The translations under genes were made by a program, and so were the position numbers. Of a DNA stretch of 64,000 bases, positions 1 through 10,154 are shown in pieces. This stretch comes from Chitinophaga sp. 180180018-3 (GTDB taxonomy: Bacteria; Bacteroidota; Bacteroidia; Chitinophagales; Chitinophagaceae). The notes beneath the pieces are model-generated. The model did no database searches. It had not been told where the DNA came from and saw only the letters and a program-made list of their open reading frames with translations. Each line of letters opens with the position of its first letter. Position 1 is the first letter of the stretch. Where the stretch lies: the NCBI RefSeq assembly GCF_037893185.1, contig NZ_CP140772.1, positions 4,402,001 through 4,466,000 of the forward strand. The letters run 5' to 3'.

Positions 1-1344
1 ATTGTAGACTTTACGGCGCGTGTGGATGGAAGCTCCAAATTTTCACCGGAAAAGCGGTGGAGTGCAATATTCCCATCCGCAGCATTGGCCTATAATCTTT
101 CAGAGGAAAGCTTCATCAAAAAGATGAATGTATTTGACCTGCTAAAGCTGAGATTATCCTATGGTAAGATGGGGAACCAGGAAATAGGGACATTGGGGCT
201 TTATGACTATATCCCGCTCATTAACGTTAGTGGTAACTACCCGATAGGTTCTCCCAATGCCGGTCTACCGGGTGCAAACGCCAACCCTGCATCTTCCACC
301 AGGACCTGGGAAACCATTGAAACCCGTAATATTGGTATTGACGTTGCTGCGCTGCAATCCAGGCTTTCCTTCTCCTTTGACTATTATAACAAGATCAATA
401 ACGATATGCTCGTAAATGTGGCCGTCCCTGCGCTGTTTGGCGCTACTCCGCCTTCCACCAACCAGGGTAAGCTGGACACTAAGGGCTTCGAAGTGATAGT
501 GAATTGGAAAGACCAGGTGAAGGATTTCAGGTACAGCATATCCCTGCAGCTGAGCGATAGTAAGAATAAGCTGGTGGAACTAAAGAATACAGATAGTTAC
601 GGAGAAGGGCTTAACCGATTCAGACAAGGGTATCCCATCTACTCTTATTTCGGTTATGTATATGATGGCATTATCAAAACCCAGGAGCAGCTGGATAATT
701 ACAAAAAACTCCAGGGAGTTCCTGCCCGTATTTCTATCGGGGATGTAATGTATAAAGACGTGGATGGTGATGGGAAGCTCACAGCATTCGGTGACAAAAC
801 CAAAGGACTGTCGGGTGATATGGTGTATTTGGGCAACCTCACTCCCAGGTATACCTATTCCGCTAACTTCAACCTGGGATACAAAAATTTTGACCTGCAG
901 ATTTTCCTGCAGGGCGTTGGAAAACGCAATGTGATTTACGAGGGGCCATTTAGTCAGCCCAACACATTTTTCTGGCCAACACTGGAATATTATTACGGCA
1001 AAACGTGGTCGCCTGACAGACCCAATGCCAAATATCCCCGCTACCTGCCAGGGAATTTAGGCTATGATGACGTGAAGAATTATAACTACCGCGCTTCCGA
1101 CCTCACATTGCAGAACGTGGCCTACCTGCGGTTTAAGGTGATCACATTCGGTTATACCATTCCGGAAGCCCTTACAAAAAGGGCCAGGATCAGATCGGTC
1201 CGTATCTACTTCAGTGGGCAGGACCTGTTTACCTTTTCCAAAGGCACTCTGGGCGGGAATTTTGACCCGGAAGACGGTTATCGTAATGAAGGTACCTATC
1301 CCTTCAACAAAGTGTATTCACTGGGTTTAAATGTAAAATTTTAA
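1..1344 (+). CDS. SusC/RagA-family TonB-dependent outer-membrane receptor, C-terminal part
   Basis: The frame is open from the first base of the window, so the gene is cut at its 5' end and only about the last 447 residues are present. What remains is the second half of a SusC-type 22-strand barrel: alternating aromatic and polar strands, an internal DVDGDGK calcium-type loop common in SusC barrels, and a C-terminal strand ending in Phe (VKF), the usual BAM recognition end. It is followed 12 bases later by a SusD gene, which fixes the family. SusC proteins import oligomeric nutrients across the outer membrane with TonB energy, capped by the SusD lipoprotein. The substrate cannot be read from the barrel. 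The neighbouring NodB/GH-like protein hints at a glycan, but this is inference. Confidence 0.93.
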   Translation: MVDFTARVDGSSKFSPEKRWSAIFPSAALAYNLSEESFIKKMNVFDLLKLRLSYGKMGNQEIGTLGLYDYIPLINVSGNYPIGSPNAGLPGANANPASSTRTWETIETRNIGIDVAALQSRLSFSFDYYNKINNDMLVNVAVPALFGATPPSTNQGKLDTKGFEVIVNWKDQVKDFRYSISLQLSDSKNKLVELKNTDSYGEGLNRFRQGYPIYSYFGYVYDGIIKTQEQLDNYKKLQGVPARISIGDVMYKDVDGDGKLTAFGDKTKGLSGDMVYLGNLTPRYTYSANFNLGYKNFDLQIFLQGVGKRNVIYEGPFSQPNTFFWPTLEYYYGKTWSPDRPNAKYPRYLPGNLGYDDVKNYNYRASDLTLQNVAYLRFKVITFGYTIPEALTKRARIRSVRIYFSGQDLFTFSKGTLGGNFDPEDGYRNEGTYPFNKVYSLGLNVKF

Positions 1345-1356
1345 TCGAAGCATTTT

Positions 1357-3045
1357 ATGAAATTTGCACTATCACATTATAGGATAACATGTTTGTTCCT
1401 GTGCGCTGTCACCTTCTATTTCTATAGCTGTAACAAGGATCTTAACCTGGTATCGCAGGACAGTATCACGGACGCCACTTTCTGGAAAACAGGCAATGAT
1501 TTCAAGCTGGCGTGTAACAATCTGTACAATGGCCTGGACCGATTTGGCGAGGAAGATACGGAATCGGATATCGCTTTTAATGTTCCTAATTCTGTCAGTA
1601 ACGGCAATCTGCAGCCAGTAGAAACCTCCGGACAGTGGAACACCAGCTACGGTTATATCAGGTCTGCAAACACTATTATCGAAAAAGGAGCCGGCGCGGC
1701 TGATAAGGATATAAAAAGATATGTAGCGGAAGCAAAATTTTTCAGGGCCTGGTACTACTGGAAATTGTTGCGGATTTATGGTGGTGTCCCCCTCATTACC
1801 AAAGTGCTGTCCACGGGCGACCCTGAATTGTTTACGCCGCGCGCCACTCGCATGGAGACTACTGACCTGATCCTAAAAGACCTGGATGAAGCTACAGGTG
1901 ATTTGCCCCTGCAGTCTGACCTTTCCTCTCCCGATATCGGCAGGATAAGCAAAGGCGCAGCGCTGGCACTGGCAGCAAGGGCGGCCCTTTTTGAAGGTAC
2001 CTGGGAAAAATTCCGTGGCCAAACCAGCGCCACCCAATACCTGGATAAGGCTATCGCCAGTTCCGGGGAGGTGATCAACAGTGGCGCCTATGCGCTATAT
2101 ACCGGCAGCAGCGCTCAGAGCTACCGCTACCTCTTCCTGGAACCGGGTAACGATTCCAAAGAGTCCATACTGGACAGAAGGTATGCTCGCAACATACTGG
2201 GACAAGACGCGCCCTATATGTACGACCAGGATGGCTATAACCCAACGCGGAAGCTGGTGGACATGTACCTTGACAAAAACGGACTGCCTATCACCGCCGC
2301 CGGTAGCTTGTTTCACGGCTATAGCACCTTCACTTCCGAGTACCAGGACAGGGATCCACGTATGACCATGACCATGATTATCCCCGGTACATTAACCAAT
2401 AGGGTGTTCTATCCCATAAATAAGGTGGCCAACTGGCCGGATAAGCCCCAGCGAAACTTCAATACAGGGTATATCTTATATAAATATATGTCGGAAGATC
2501 CAGTGGCTAATAATTCTGGCCGCGCAGGAGATGCCAGCCTGTTTGATTTTGATCGTCACCTGATCCGCTATGCAGAAGTACTGCTGATCTACGCTGAGGC
2601 AGTATTTGAAAAGAATGGTTTCATCAGCGATAATGACCTTAACCTTTCTTTAAACAAGCTAAGGGATAGGGTGAATATGCCGCATCTGACCAATGCATTT
2701 ATAACTGCCCATAGCCTGGACATGCGTACGGAGCTGAGGCGGGAGCGCACAGTTGAACTAGCCCTCGAAGGATTCAGGTATGATGATATCCGCCGCTGGA
2801 AAACAGCGGAGACAGAACTGCTGCAGGATGTAAAGGGAATTAAGATTACTGGTACCGATTGGGCTACACGAGCGCCTTATAGCGATCCTACCTACTTATC
2901 CAAAGTGGATGCAAATGGTTTCCTCATAGCGGAGAAAGACAGGAAATTCAATCCCAACAAGGATTATCTGCAACCGCTACCTACAAAGGAGGTAGCTTTT
3001 TATACCGCTAATGGCAAAACACTCGAACAGAATCCCGGTTGGTAA
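1357..3045 (+). CDS. SusD/RagB-family nutrient-binding lipoprotein
   Basis: 562 residues, typical SusD length. The N-terminus has a hydrophobic signal peptide ending in a lipobox (FYFYSC, Cys near residue 25), so it should be lipidated and surface-exposed. Helical TPR-like segments carry SusD hallmarks: AEAKFFRAWYYWKL near residue 130, LIRYAEVLLIYAEA near 405, RRERTVELALEGFRYDDIRRW near 460-480 and a C-terminal PLPTKEV...NPGW ending. SusD covers the SusC barrel and binds substrate at the cell surface. It lies 12 bp after the SusC gene and 36 bp before the next gene, so the three form one transcription unit. The family call is firm; the ligand is unknown. Confidence 0.95.
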   Translation: MKFALSHYRITCLFLCAVTFYFYSCNKDLNLVSQDSITDATFWKTGNDFKLACNNLYNGLDRFGEEDTESDIAFNVPNSVSNGNLQPVETSGQWNTSYGYIRSANTIIEKGAGAADKDIKRYVAEAKFFRAWYYWKLLRIYGGVPLITKVLSTGDPELFTPRATRMETTDLILKDLDEATGDLPLQSDLSSPDIGRISKGAALALAARAALFEGTWEKFRGQTSATQYLDKAIASSGEVINSGAYALYTGSSAQSYRYLFLEPGNDSKESILDRRYARNILGQDAPYMYDQDGYNPTRKLVDMYLDKNGLPITAAGSLFHGYSTFTSEYQDRDPRMTMTMIIPGTLTNRVFYPINKVANWPDKPQRNFNTGYILYKYMSEDPVANNSGRAGDASLFDFDRHLIRYAEVLLIYAEAVFEKNGFISDNDLNLSLNKLRDRVNMPHLTNAFITAHSLDMRTELRRERTVELALEGFRYDDIRRWKTAETELLQDVKGIKITGTDWATRAPYSDPTYLSKVDANGFLIAEKDRKFNPNKDYLQPLPTKEVAFYTANGKTLEQNPGW

Positions 3046-3081
3046 TGTTTCATAAAAACACACCAGTACTTTATATCGCAT

Positions 3082-4743
3082 ATGATCAGAATAAAATCAA
3101 TACTCGTTCTATTGATGTCTTGCATCTATATAGCCACCCTATCCCAAATTGTGGTCGCCCAAGAGCCCAGGATCGTCAATATTGTCAATTTCATCCGTCT
3201 GTTGGAGCCAAGGGATCACCGGATCACGGAAGACGTGCTGTACCAGACCGTAGTAAAGCAGGTAAACATCATGAGGAAATATCATCTTACAGGCACATTT
3301 CTGCTGCAATATGATGCCCTGATGGATCATCGTTACCAGAACCTACTAAGAAACTTACCCAGGGATTCATTTGAAATAGGCGCATGGTGGGAGCTGCCCC
3401 AGCCACTGATAGAAAAAGCAGGGCTGAAATGGCGGGGCCGTTATCCATGGGACTGGCATGCGAATGTAGGCTTCTCTACCGGTTACACACCTGCCGAACG
3501 GGAAAAGATAGCGGATGTTTATATGGAAAGCTTTAAAAGTATATTCGGCTATTACCCCCGATCCGTCGCTTCCTGGTTTATTGATGCCCATACCTTGCAG
3601 TATCTGTACGATAAGTACAGGATAGTAGCTTCTGCAAACTGTAAGGACCAGTATGGCACTGATGGCTATACGTTATGGGGCGGTTATTGGAACCAGGCTT
3701 ATTATCCAAGCAGGATCAACTCCTATATGCCGGCCCAGCACGCGGCCAGCCAGATACCCGTGCCGGTTTTCAGAATGCTGGGTAGCGACCCTATACGTCA
3801 ATATGACCAGGGCATCAGCGCACAAAGACAGGGAGTGATCACGCTGGAGCCGGTATATCCTGAAGCCGGTGGTAGTGAAACCTGGGTAAGCTGGTTTTTC
3901 AGGACCTTCACGGAAGATCCTTCCCTGAACTTCAACTACACGCAGGCCGGACAGGAAAACTCCTTCACCTGGGATGCCATAGCGAAGGGTTTTGAAATAC
4001 AGATGCCGCTGATTGCCAGTCTCAGGGACAAGGGCAGGATCAGGCTGGAAACTATGGAGCAATCGGGTAACTGGTTCAAAGCAAACTATATAGTAACCCC
4101 TCCTACCTCCTTCTCAGTTACCAGGGATGTGGAAGGTAGTGACCGCAAGACTTTGTGGTACAACAGCCGCTTTTACAGAATGAACATTCTATGGGAGGAT
4201 GGCAGTCTGCGTATCCGCGATATACACCTTTTCAATGAAAATCTGCCGGATATCTATACTACCCAGGTAGCTACCTCCAATGAATGCACTTTCTTTACCC
4301 TGCCCGTTGTAGACGGGTATATCTGGAGCAAATCGCGGCAGTTGGCCGGTTTACGGTTAAAGGCACTTGTTGGCGGACAGGAGATGGAATTAAAAGGCGG
4401 GGATCCAGTATTCACCAACATGGATAAAGAAACCGTGCGGGTATCATGGCCGCTTAGCCAGGGCGGGATTTTACAAATGGAGCTGAAAGAAAAAACAGTT
4501 TCTATCATATTAATCAATAAGCCGTCCCTTAACTGGTATCTTGACCTGGAAGTAGCGCCCGGAGCCCAACTGCCATTCACAAAAATTTCACCGGAAGGGC
4601 TTGAATGCAGCTTTGAAGCATTTAACTACAAGGTATCGGCTGCTAAGGGCAGATTCTCAAAACCATCAAACGGCGCGGTCTTCCGCCTGCAGCCGGAAAA
4701 GAACGGGGTACTTTTGCGCCTTGTTGCTGTTAAAAATTCCTGA
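3082..4743 (+). CDS. Secreted NodB/GH-like barrel protein, third gene of a SusCD locus
   Basis: 553 residues with an N-terminal signal peptide (residues 1-26, ending near VVAQE). The N-terminal half (about 30-330) has the rhythm of a polysaccharide-deacetylase/GH57-type (beta/alpha) barrel: a first strand IVNIVNFIRLLEP, a helix with Met-Arg-Lys-Tyr followed by TGTFLLQYDALMD, FEIGAWWELP, WDWHANVGFSTG, and RSVASWFIDAHTL. The C-terminal third looks like a beta-sandwich. No clear NodB metal triad is visible, so catalytic class is open. It follows SusD by 36 bp and ends before a strong terminator, so it is the last gene of this operon. A decayed fragment of a close homologue lies at 34795-35005 on the other strand. 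Annotation as a carbohydrate-active enzyme is inference. Confidence 0.6.
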   Translation: MIRIKSILVLLMSCIYIATLSQIVVAQEPRIVNIVNFIRLLEPRDHRITEDVLYQTVVKQVNIMRKYHLTGTFLLQYDALMDHRYQNLLRNLPRDSFEIGAWWELPQPLIEKAGLKWRGRYPWDWHANVGFSTGYTPAEREKIADVYMESFKSIFGYYPRSVASWFIDAHTLQYLYDKYRIVASANCKDQYGTDGYTLWGGYWNQAYYPSRINSYMPAQHAASQIPVPVFRMLGSDPIRQYDQGISAQRQGVITLEPVYPEAGGSETWVSWFFRTFTEDPSLNFNYTQAGQENSFTWDAIAKGFEIQMPLIASLRDKGRIRLETMEQSGNWFKANYIVTPPTSFSVTRDVEGSDRKTLWYNSRFYRMNILWEDGSLRIRDIHLFNENLPDIYTTQVATSNECTFFTLPVVDGYIWSKSRQLAGLRLKALVGGQEMELKGGDPVFTNMDKETVRVSWPLSQGGILQMELKEKTVSIILINKPSLNWYLDLEVAPGAQLPFTKISPEGLECSFEAFNYKVSAAKGRFSKPSNGAVFRLQPEKNGVLLRLVAVKNS

Positions 4744-4768
4744 CAAACAATTTTATCTTACCATTTCA

Positions 4769-4812
4769 ATGCTGTGGTGCAAGACCAAGGGGGCACCACA
4801 GCATGTTTTTTA
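4769..4812. terminator. Intrinsic terminator between convergent operons
   Basis: A perfect 12-bp stem (ATGCTGTGGTGC at 4769-4780, complement at 4793-4804) with a 12-base loop is followed by GTTTTTTT on the plus strand. It sits 26 bp after the stop of the barrel protein and before the convergent TonB receptor stop at 4867. The minus-strand side has fewer T residues, so it serves the plus-strand operon best. Confidence 0.85.
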
Positions 4813-4866
4813 ACTAAAAAAGATCGGATTCCCTTTTTTGAAAATAAAATTGTCATCATAGCTTCA

Positions 4867-7800
4867 TTAAAAAGAGTATCTCACGCCCAGCTGCATCTGC
4901 CACCGGCTGGAAAAGAAGTCGATGGAATACGGCCTTCCCGGATCAAGGAACTGGTATAAAGGATATCCCTGCGAGGTTCTTCCCGGTATATAAGGCAGTA
5001 GGCCTATACTGCCTGTAGAGTTATAGGTATTAGGCGAAAAATAAACCTTCCCCCATTGTTTACAGAGAAGGTTTGTAATATTGATGATATCACATGTAAG
5101 GCTGATCACATGTGGATGCCGGCCAATATTCAATCCAAAGTCCTGAGAAAGATGCAAGTCTGCCTGAGTATTCCATGGCGTTCTCCCCATATTCCGCTCT
5201 GTAAATGTACCGCAACGCGTACGCAAATATTTATCCTGGTCTATAAAATCATTAAACTGTTTTGCCTGCTCCGCAGCAGACACCTCATTGCCACTGGCAT
5301 CCCGAAAAGCCATGAAGAAATTAACAGCTTCCGATGCGTACGGTATATAAGCCAGGCTTATTTGCTGGGGCGTATTCTGCGCTGTATAATTCACGAAGCC
5401 ATAAGTAAAGGGACTGCCAGACTGCGCATGTATAAAAAGAGACAAAACAGTAAGCCAGTTGTTGTGCCAGTGAATACGGTATGCAATATTGGACACTATC
5501 CGGTGGCGAATATCGAAATTAGAATATGCCAGCTGCGGATCATTGGGAATCAATGCCTGGTTCAATTGCCAATTAGATTCCATAGAGTTGCGCACTCCGT
5601 TGGAAATATCCTTAGCCATCCCATACGTATAGGCGAGACTGATATCCAGCCCGTTGCGGAACTTTCTGTCAACAGCCGCTGTAACGCTATAGCGGTACCC
5701 CTTTGAAGTATTTGACATTTCATATGCATTGGCTATTTGCGCATTCACTCCCCCTGAGGGATATACTGGCTGATTACGCAGGAAACGCGACGTATCATAA
5801 GTATAGTAAGTAGGATTATCCTTGATATTCACCTGTTGAAATTTTACATCCTTTATCACTTTGGTAAAAATACCTTCCAGGGAATATTTAAAGCCTGCTT
5901 TGTCTGTATAATCTAATGCCAGGCTGGCCCTTACTATCTGTGGCATCACAAATTTATTGTCTACCACATCGATCTGTGTTTTACCAGCGTTAGGATCATG
6001 AATGATCTGTGCATTCTGCCGGGCAAAGGCAGCAATTCCTTCCTTGCTGTATTTCAGCGGATCACTGCCTGTCTGAAACTGGCTTGTTCCATTGTCCACC
6101 CGTTGGTCATAGGCTCCATAGCTATCGCCTGTATTGTAAAATGCATATCCCAGCCATGCAAAAGGAATACGGCCGGTGAATAGCCCGGCTCCACCCCGCA
6201 ACACCAGGCTCCGGTCAGTTTTGAGATCGTAGTTGAATCCCAGCCTGGGAGATGCCTGAACCGTGTTCAGGTAATTATTGCTAATCTTGTTCAAGGGCGT
6301 GTAGAAGAAAGTATTTCCATAATACACATCTGTAAACGCATTTTTTGTTTTCTCGCTCAGCAGCTGCGACACAGGTAGCATAGCATAATCAAACCGGATA
6401 CCGGGCATCACCTTTAACCGTTCATTCACCTGTATCTCATCTTGTACGTAAGCGCTGAGAAAATTGATATTGAACACCGCCCCTGGATGGCTCAATATAT
6501 AATTACGGTCGTTATTCAGGTAGTTATAGCTGCCTCTTACCCTACTGGGGCGATTATCCAGGAAATCGGCAATACTGGCATAATCAACCCGGCCATTCCA
6601 GGAATTGACAAAACCATAGGTGATCCGGTACAGCTCATTATGCGTGCCCAACAACAGGTGATGCTTTCCCAAAGTCCAGTTCAGATTGTCCGTGATCTCA
6701 ACAGTACGTTGTTTCATATCAAAAATACTGGCCTCCCTGTCAGTGCCCAGGAAAATAGTGGCGCCCGGTGTGCGGCCAACTATTTGTACCTGCGGGAAGG
6801 CAGGGTCCGACAAAGGCGTGCGATAGTCGTGTATGACTGTGTAACCGACCACAAGACTGTTGGACAAGCGGTTCCCGAACCTGCTTTTCAGTTCAGCAAC
6901 TGTTGCGCTCTGGTTGTTATCCTGCCGGTACGCAATACCCGCAAAACGAAAGTTTTGTTGATCTCTTTCCAGATTGATCGCAGATGAAAAAATGGTGTTG
7001 TTACGTATAGCCAGCTGGTGTTTTTCCCCTAGATTCACATCCAGCCGGTTGAATAATTTATTCGAGCGGGAATAGCTGTTGTATTGCCCATATGTACCAG
7101 GATCAAACCCATAACGTCGCTGAAGGGTATCATGAATGACCTGCGCATCTTTCCGGCTGAGGATCTGCGCTACGTCCTCACTGCCAGCGGCCAGTTCAAC
7201 CGGATCATTACGGCGGGTGATCTCCACATTGGTGAAAAAGAAAGCTTTGTCCTTTATAACGGGAAACCCTAAACGAAAACCCGTCCGGTATTCGTAGAAA
7301 TCGGCAGGTAAACGGCTGCCATCGCCTGCGTTATTTTTTCCTGTGATCGCTGCATTGCGCCCATACGCATATACGGCCCCATGAACGCTATTGGTACCGC
7401 TACGCGTGACTGCATTAATGCTGCCGCCTGTGAAATTGCCTATCTTCACATCATACGGCGCCAGATACACCTGTATATCCTGAATGGCTTCCAGCGAAAT
7501 AGGATTGGTACGTGTACTGCTGCCTGGCATACCGGAAGTGCCTGTGATACCTCCCAGTGACGGGCTGAACCCGATGGCATCATTGTTTACTGCGCCGTCT
7601 ATGGTCACGTTGTTATACCTGAAATTGCTGGAAGCAAAAGAATTATCCCGGGATGCCTGTGGTACCAGACGCGTGATATCCTGTATACTCCCGTTCACGG
7701 ACGGCATTTCCTCCAGCTGCTCTCTGTTAATATTGCGTCCGGTGCCATTCACCTTTGTTTCCTTGCGGGCGGCTACCACGATCTCCCCCAACTGCTTTTC

Positions 7801-8154
7801 TGCTGCCCGCAACACAAGATCCAACCGCTGCAATCCTCCCAGCACTATCTGTATATTTTCCCTGCTGATCTTTTGCATGCCGGCATAAACGGCAGTTACG
7901 GTGTAAGGGCCGCCAATGCGCATACCTGGTATGCGATAACGACCATCCGGCAGCGTAGCAATGGTGTACCGGGTACCAGAGGGCAGATGCAATGCAGTAA
8001 TGATGGCGCCGTGTACCGGTTGCCCTTTAACGTCTGTAATGCGGCCGTCGAGCCCTCCTCCTGTTTCCTGGGCATATGATAAAACTGCGTACAGCAGACA
8101 GCTGATAGTGATCAGTAATTGTAGATATTGTTTCATTCTTCGTAGTTTATTCAT
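4867..8154 (-). CDS. Oar-like TonB-dependent receptor with carboxypeptidase-regulatory domain
   Basis: 1095 residues. Signal peptide at residues 1-29 (ends LSYAQ), then a carboxypeptidase-regulatory-like beta-sandwich (about 32-115, GRITDVKGQPVHGA), a TonB plug (about 120-250, with YNNVTIDGAVNNDAIG and GGSINAVTRSGTN) and a barrel ending in LGVRYSF. The plug wording and length match the Oar/OmpA-related TonB receptor group of Bacteroidota and Myxococcota rather than SusC. Its start codon overlaps the stop of the upstream fasciclin gene by four bases (ATGA), implying translational coupling. It is the last gene of the minus-strand ECF sigma operon. An alternative start at the second Met (residue 7, MKQYLQ) gives an equally good signal peptide. 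The imported ligand is unknown. Confidence 0.9.
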   Translation of the reverse strand: MNKLRRMKQYLQLLITISCLLYAVLSYAQETGGGLDGRITDVKGQPVHGAIITALHLPSGTRYTIATLPDGRYRIPGMRIGGPYTVTAVYAGMQKISRENIQIVLGGLQRLDLVLRAAEKQLGEIVVAARKETKVNGTGRNINREQLEEMPSVNGSIQDITRLVPQASRDNSFASSNFRYNNVTIDGAVNNDAIGFSPSLGGITGTSGMPGSSTRTNPISLEAIQDIQVYLAPYDVKIGNFTGGSINAVTRSGTNSVHGAVYAYGRNAAITGKNNAGDGSRLPADFYEYRTGFRLGFPVIKDKAFFFTNVEITRRNDPVELAAGSEDVAQILSRKDAQVIHDTLQRRYGFDPGTYGQYNSYSRSNKLFNRLDVNLGEKHQLAIRNNTIFSSAINLERDQQNFRFAGIAYRQDNNQSATVAELKSRFGNRLSNSLVVGYTVIHDYRTPLSDPAFPQVQIVGRTPGATIFLGTDREASIFDMKQRTVEITDNLNWTLGKHHLLLGTHNELYRITYGFVNSWNGRVDYASIADFLDNRPSRVRGSYNYLNNDRNYILSHPGAVFNINFLSAYVQDEIQVNERLKVMPGIRFDYAMLPVSQLLSEKTKNAFTDVYYGNTFFYTPLNKISNNYLNTVQASPRLGFNYDLKTDRSLVLRGGAGLFTGRIPFAWLGYAFYNTGDSYGAYDQRVDNGTSQFQTGSDPLKYSKEGIAAFARQNAQIIHDPNAGKTQIDVVDNKFVMPQIVRASLALDYTDKAGFKYSLEGIFTKVIKDVKFQQVNIKDNPTYYTYDTSRFLRNQPVYPSGGVNAQIANAYEMSNTSKGYRYSVTAAVDRKFRNGLDISLAYTYGMAKDISNGVRNSMESNWQLNQALIPNDPQLAYSNFDIRHRIVSNIAYRIHWHNNWLTVLSLFIHAQSGSPFTYGFVNYTAQNTPQQISLAYIPYASEAVNFFMAFRDASGNEVSAAEQAKQFNDFIDQDKYLRTRCGTFTERNMGRTPWNTQADLHLSQDFGLNIGRHPHVISLTCDIINITNLLCKQWGKVYFSPNTYNSTGSIGLLPYIPGRTSQGYPLYQFLDPGRPYSIDFFSSRWQMQLGVRYSF

Positions 8155-9134
8155 GGTCTGAATGCCATGTTAATAGTGTGAATGATCCCTCCTTTTGACA
8201 GTATATTTCCCCGCAGGAGTTTAGGCGACACCGTCATATGGGAGCGTCCTGACAGGAGGTCGCTTGTCAATGGCTGGATCTCTGTTCCGTCCACTGAAAT
8301 GTTATAACCAGCGAACAGGTACCCATCGGGGAGTGACAGATAATCCGTCCTGAATATTTTTCCCCCTATAAAATCCGATCCATACAACCTGCCGAGGTAA
8401 GTACTCCCAATATAGGACCAGCAAAGCTTTATCAGCTTCGTCGTATCTTCCCGGCCAATCTGTTCAATACTCATATAACCGCTATCCCGGAAAGCCTTGT
8501 CATTCGGCGCCATCAAGGTAACATTCTCTTTTACCAGCCCCTTCCGCAGGGTCGCACATCGTTTTACAATGGCGGAAAAGATGGTCAGGTCCGGTTGCCG
8601 GTACAACGTCGTTAACAGACTATCCGTCGGGGGAAAAGAAATCATACCCATTTTGTGGATCACTCCATCCCCCATCTTTAAATTTCCTGTACGTATCCTG
8701 GCCCCGTTAAAAAATAGTCCTAAATAGTTCTTAGAGATATTGGGTTTAAAATCCGGATTCAATGTTATCGGGAAGGTTCTGTAAAATCCGGCAATATTCT
8801 CGCTGCTAATGACGCCCGGGGCAATGTGATAACTGAGTACAAACCGGAGACTGTCGGGAGAAAGCTGGTTGATCTTTTCTTTATCCCATCCTGTTGCCAG
8901 AAAAGCGCTATCTGTTGGAGCAAATACGGTCACGTTACCCTCTGCCAGTGCTTTATCCAGTCCTGACCGGTTCAGTGCCTGCGCCAGCAGGCTCAGCTCC
9001 GGGTCCTTGTGAATGTATTCCAGTGTGGCAGGCAACACTTTATTCGGTTGCAGCGATTCTTTCCCGGCGCATCCGTATAAGAGACCAAACAACAGTAACA
9101 CACCTTTCCAGTAATATTTTTTAATGTGTAGCAT
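8151..9134 (-). CDS. Fasciclin (FAS1) domain lipoprotein, third copy in the operon
   Basis: 327 residues. The signal peptide ends in a lipobox (LLFGLLYGC, Cys at residue 22). Two FAS1 domains follow: residues about 40-170 with the H1 motif VTVFAPTDSAF and a YHI/H2-type segment, and about 180-325 with VTLMAPNDKAF and a closing GGIIHTINMAF. FAS1 domains are adhesion or binding modules on cell surfaces. In Bacteroidota, FAS1 lipoproteins often occur in operons with outer-membrane receptors, where they are presumed to bind or help assemble substrate. Stop and next start overlap by four bases. The second domain is more divergent than the first. Function beyond surface binding is not visible. Confidence 0.88.
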   Translation of the reverse strand: MLHIKKYYWKGVLLLFGLLYGCAGKESLQPNKVLPATLEYIHKDPELSLLAQALNRSGLDKALAEGNVTVFAPTDSAFLATGWDKEKINQLSPDSLRFVLSYHIAPGVISSENIAGFYRTFPITLNPDFKPNISKNYLGLFFNGARIRTGNLKMGDGVIHKMGMISFPPTDSLLTTLYRQPDLTIFSAIVKRCATLRKGLVKENVTLMAPNDKAFRDSGYMSIEQIGREDTTKLIKLCWSYIGSTYLGRLYGSDFIGGKIFRTDYLSLPDGYLFAGYNISVDGTEIQPLTSDLLSGRSHMTVSPKLLRGNILSKGGIIHTINMAFRP

Positions 9135-9165
9135 AAATAGCTTTTTTAATTTTTAATGACAACCG

Positions 9166-10152
9166 TCATCGGAGCTCCAGTATGCTGGTTATATAATAAA
9201 GGACCGCGTCATCGGACGGATAACAGTAACGTTGTCTGCTGGCCAGCGTGACCCAGTTGCGGCCCGATTGCAATGCAAAACTGCTGCCTGAAGTGTATCC
9301 CATTACATAAGTACCATCCAGCATCATGAACTTGTGCGGTCTGTCTGTACCAATGGCTACCAATATGTCTGTCGCGAATTTCTTCCCTGGGAGTAAATGG
9401 TGTTTCACCAGTTTTGTAAGAGAGTCGATGTCCATACTCAGTACCCGCTCCATCGAATTAATGCTGCTGTATATTTTGAATGCCCTGTTATCCGGCGCCA
9501 GAATGGTAACGTCCTTATTCTGGCGGATATAGTCAAACAAGCCTGTACGGTTCAATGCAGTAGACATGAACGTAAACCGCTCATCGTTCTTCATCACATC
9601 CTCAATGGCGCTATGATCCTCCAGCTCCATCACATCTTTCAATATATTCACATATCCATTGGCAGTGGGCATATCTGCCTGTGCGACCCTGCATCCGTTC
9701 ACAGCGATGGCCGTGTCTGTTCCCTCCATCCATTTACTTACCCACATCTTCCTGTTGCCGGCAGCAGGTAATACCTGGTTCAGACCTAACGGTAGCTGTC
9801 GCAGTGAGAAGCTACCTTGCAGTATATGATAACCTATGCGCTCTTTGAGCGTTGCGTCCTGTATGGGGTAAGGAGACTTGCTAAACGCATTGTCGTCGGG
9901 AGCCATGACAGTGAAAGGTCCCGCCGTTGAAAGCGAGTCCATTAAACCGGTATCAGAGAGGTACTGACAAAACTTGCTGAACCCTGCATTCGCCAATAAG
10001 ATATATTTTGTTCTGCTGAAGTAGCCGGCGACTGGTTCTTTGGTTATTTTCACCTCTTTTTTGCAAGCGCCCGCAAGCAGGCATCCCGCGAGCAATAACC
10101 AACTGCATCTCCGCCATCCTGATTGAGAATGATTCATATATTGATGTTGCAT
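9166..10152 (-). CDS. Fasciclin (FAS1) domain lipoprotein, second copy in the operon
   Basis: 328 residues from the first ATG; the Met at residue 6 (MNHSQ) is an equally likely start. The signal peptide ends in LLAGACKKE (Cys at 30), a lipobox followed by two lysines. Two FAS1 domains are visible: about 50-180 (FTVMAPDDNAF, GYHIL) and about 185-325 (VTILAPDNRAF, KHHLLPG). The gene lies 31 bp before the next fasciclin gene and 2 bp after the previous one, so it is co-transcribed. The three fasciclin proteins share layout but little straight sequence identity, so the copies are old or selected to differ. Confidence 0.87.
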   Translation of the reverse strand: MQHQYMNHSQSGWRRCSWLLLAGCLLAGACKKEVKITKEPVAGYFSRTKYILLANAGFSKFCQYLSDTGLMDSLSTAGPFTVMAPDDNAFSKSPYPIQDATLKERIGYHILQGSFSLRQLPLGLNQVLPAAGNRKMWVSKWMEGTDTAIAVNGCRVAQADMPTANGYVNILKDVMELEDHSAIEDVMKNDERFTFMSTALNRTGLFDYIRQNKDVTILAPDNRAFKIYSSINSMERVLSMDIDSLTKLVKHHLLPGKKFATDILVAIGTDRPHKFMMLDGTYVMGYTSGSSFALQSGRNWVTLASRQRYCYPSDDAVLYYITSILELR

Positions 10153-10154
10153 TG

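Noticed and set aside
5056..5706. 216-codon plus-strand open frame
   Set aside because: Antisense to the Oar-like receptor barrel; no recognisable protein features.
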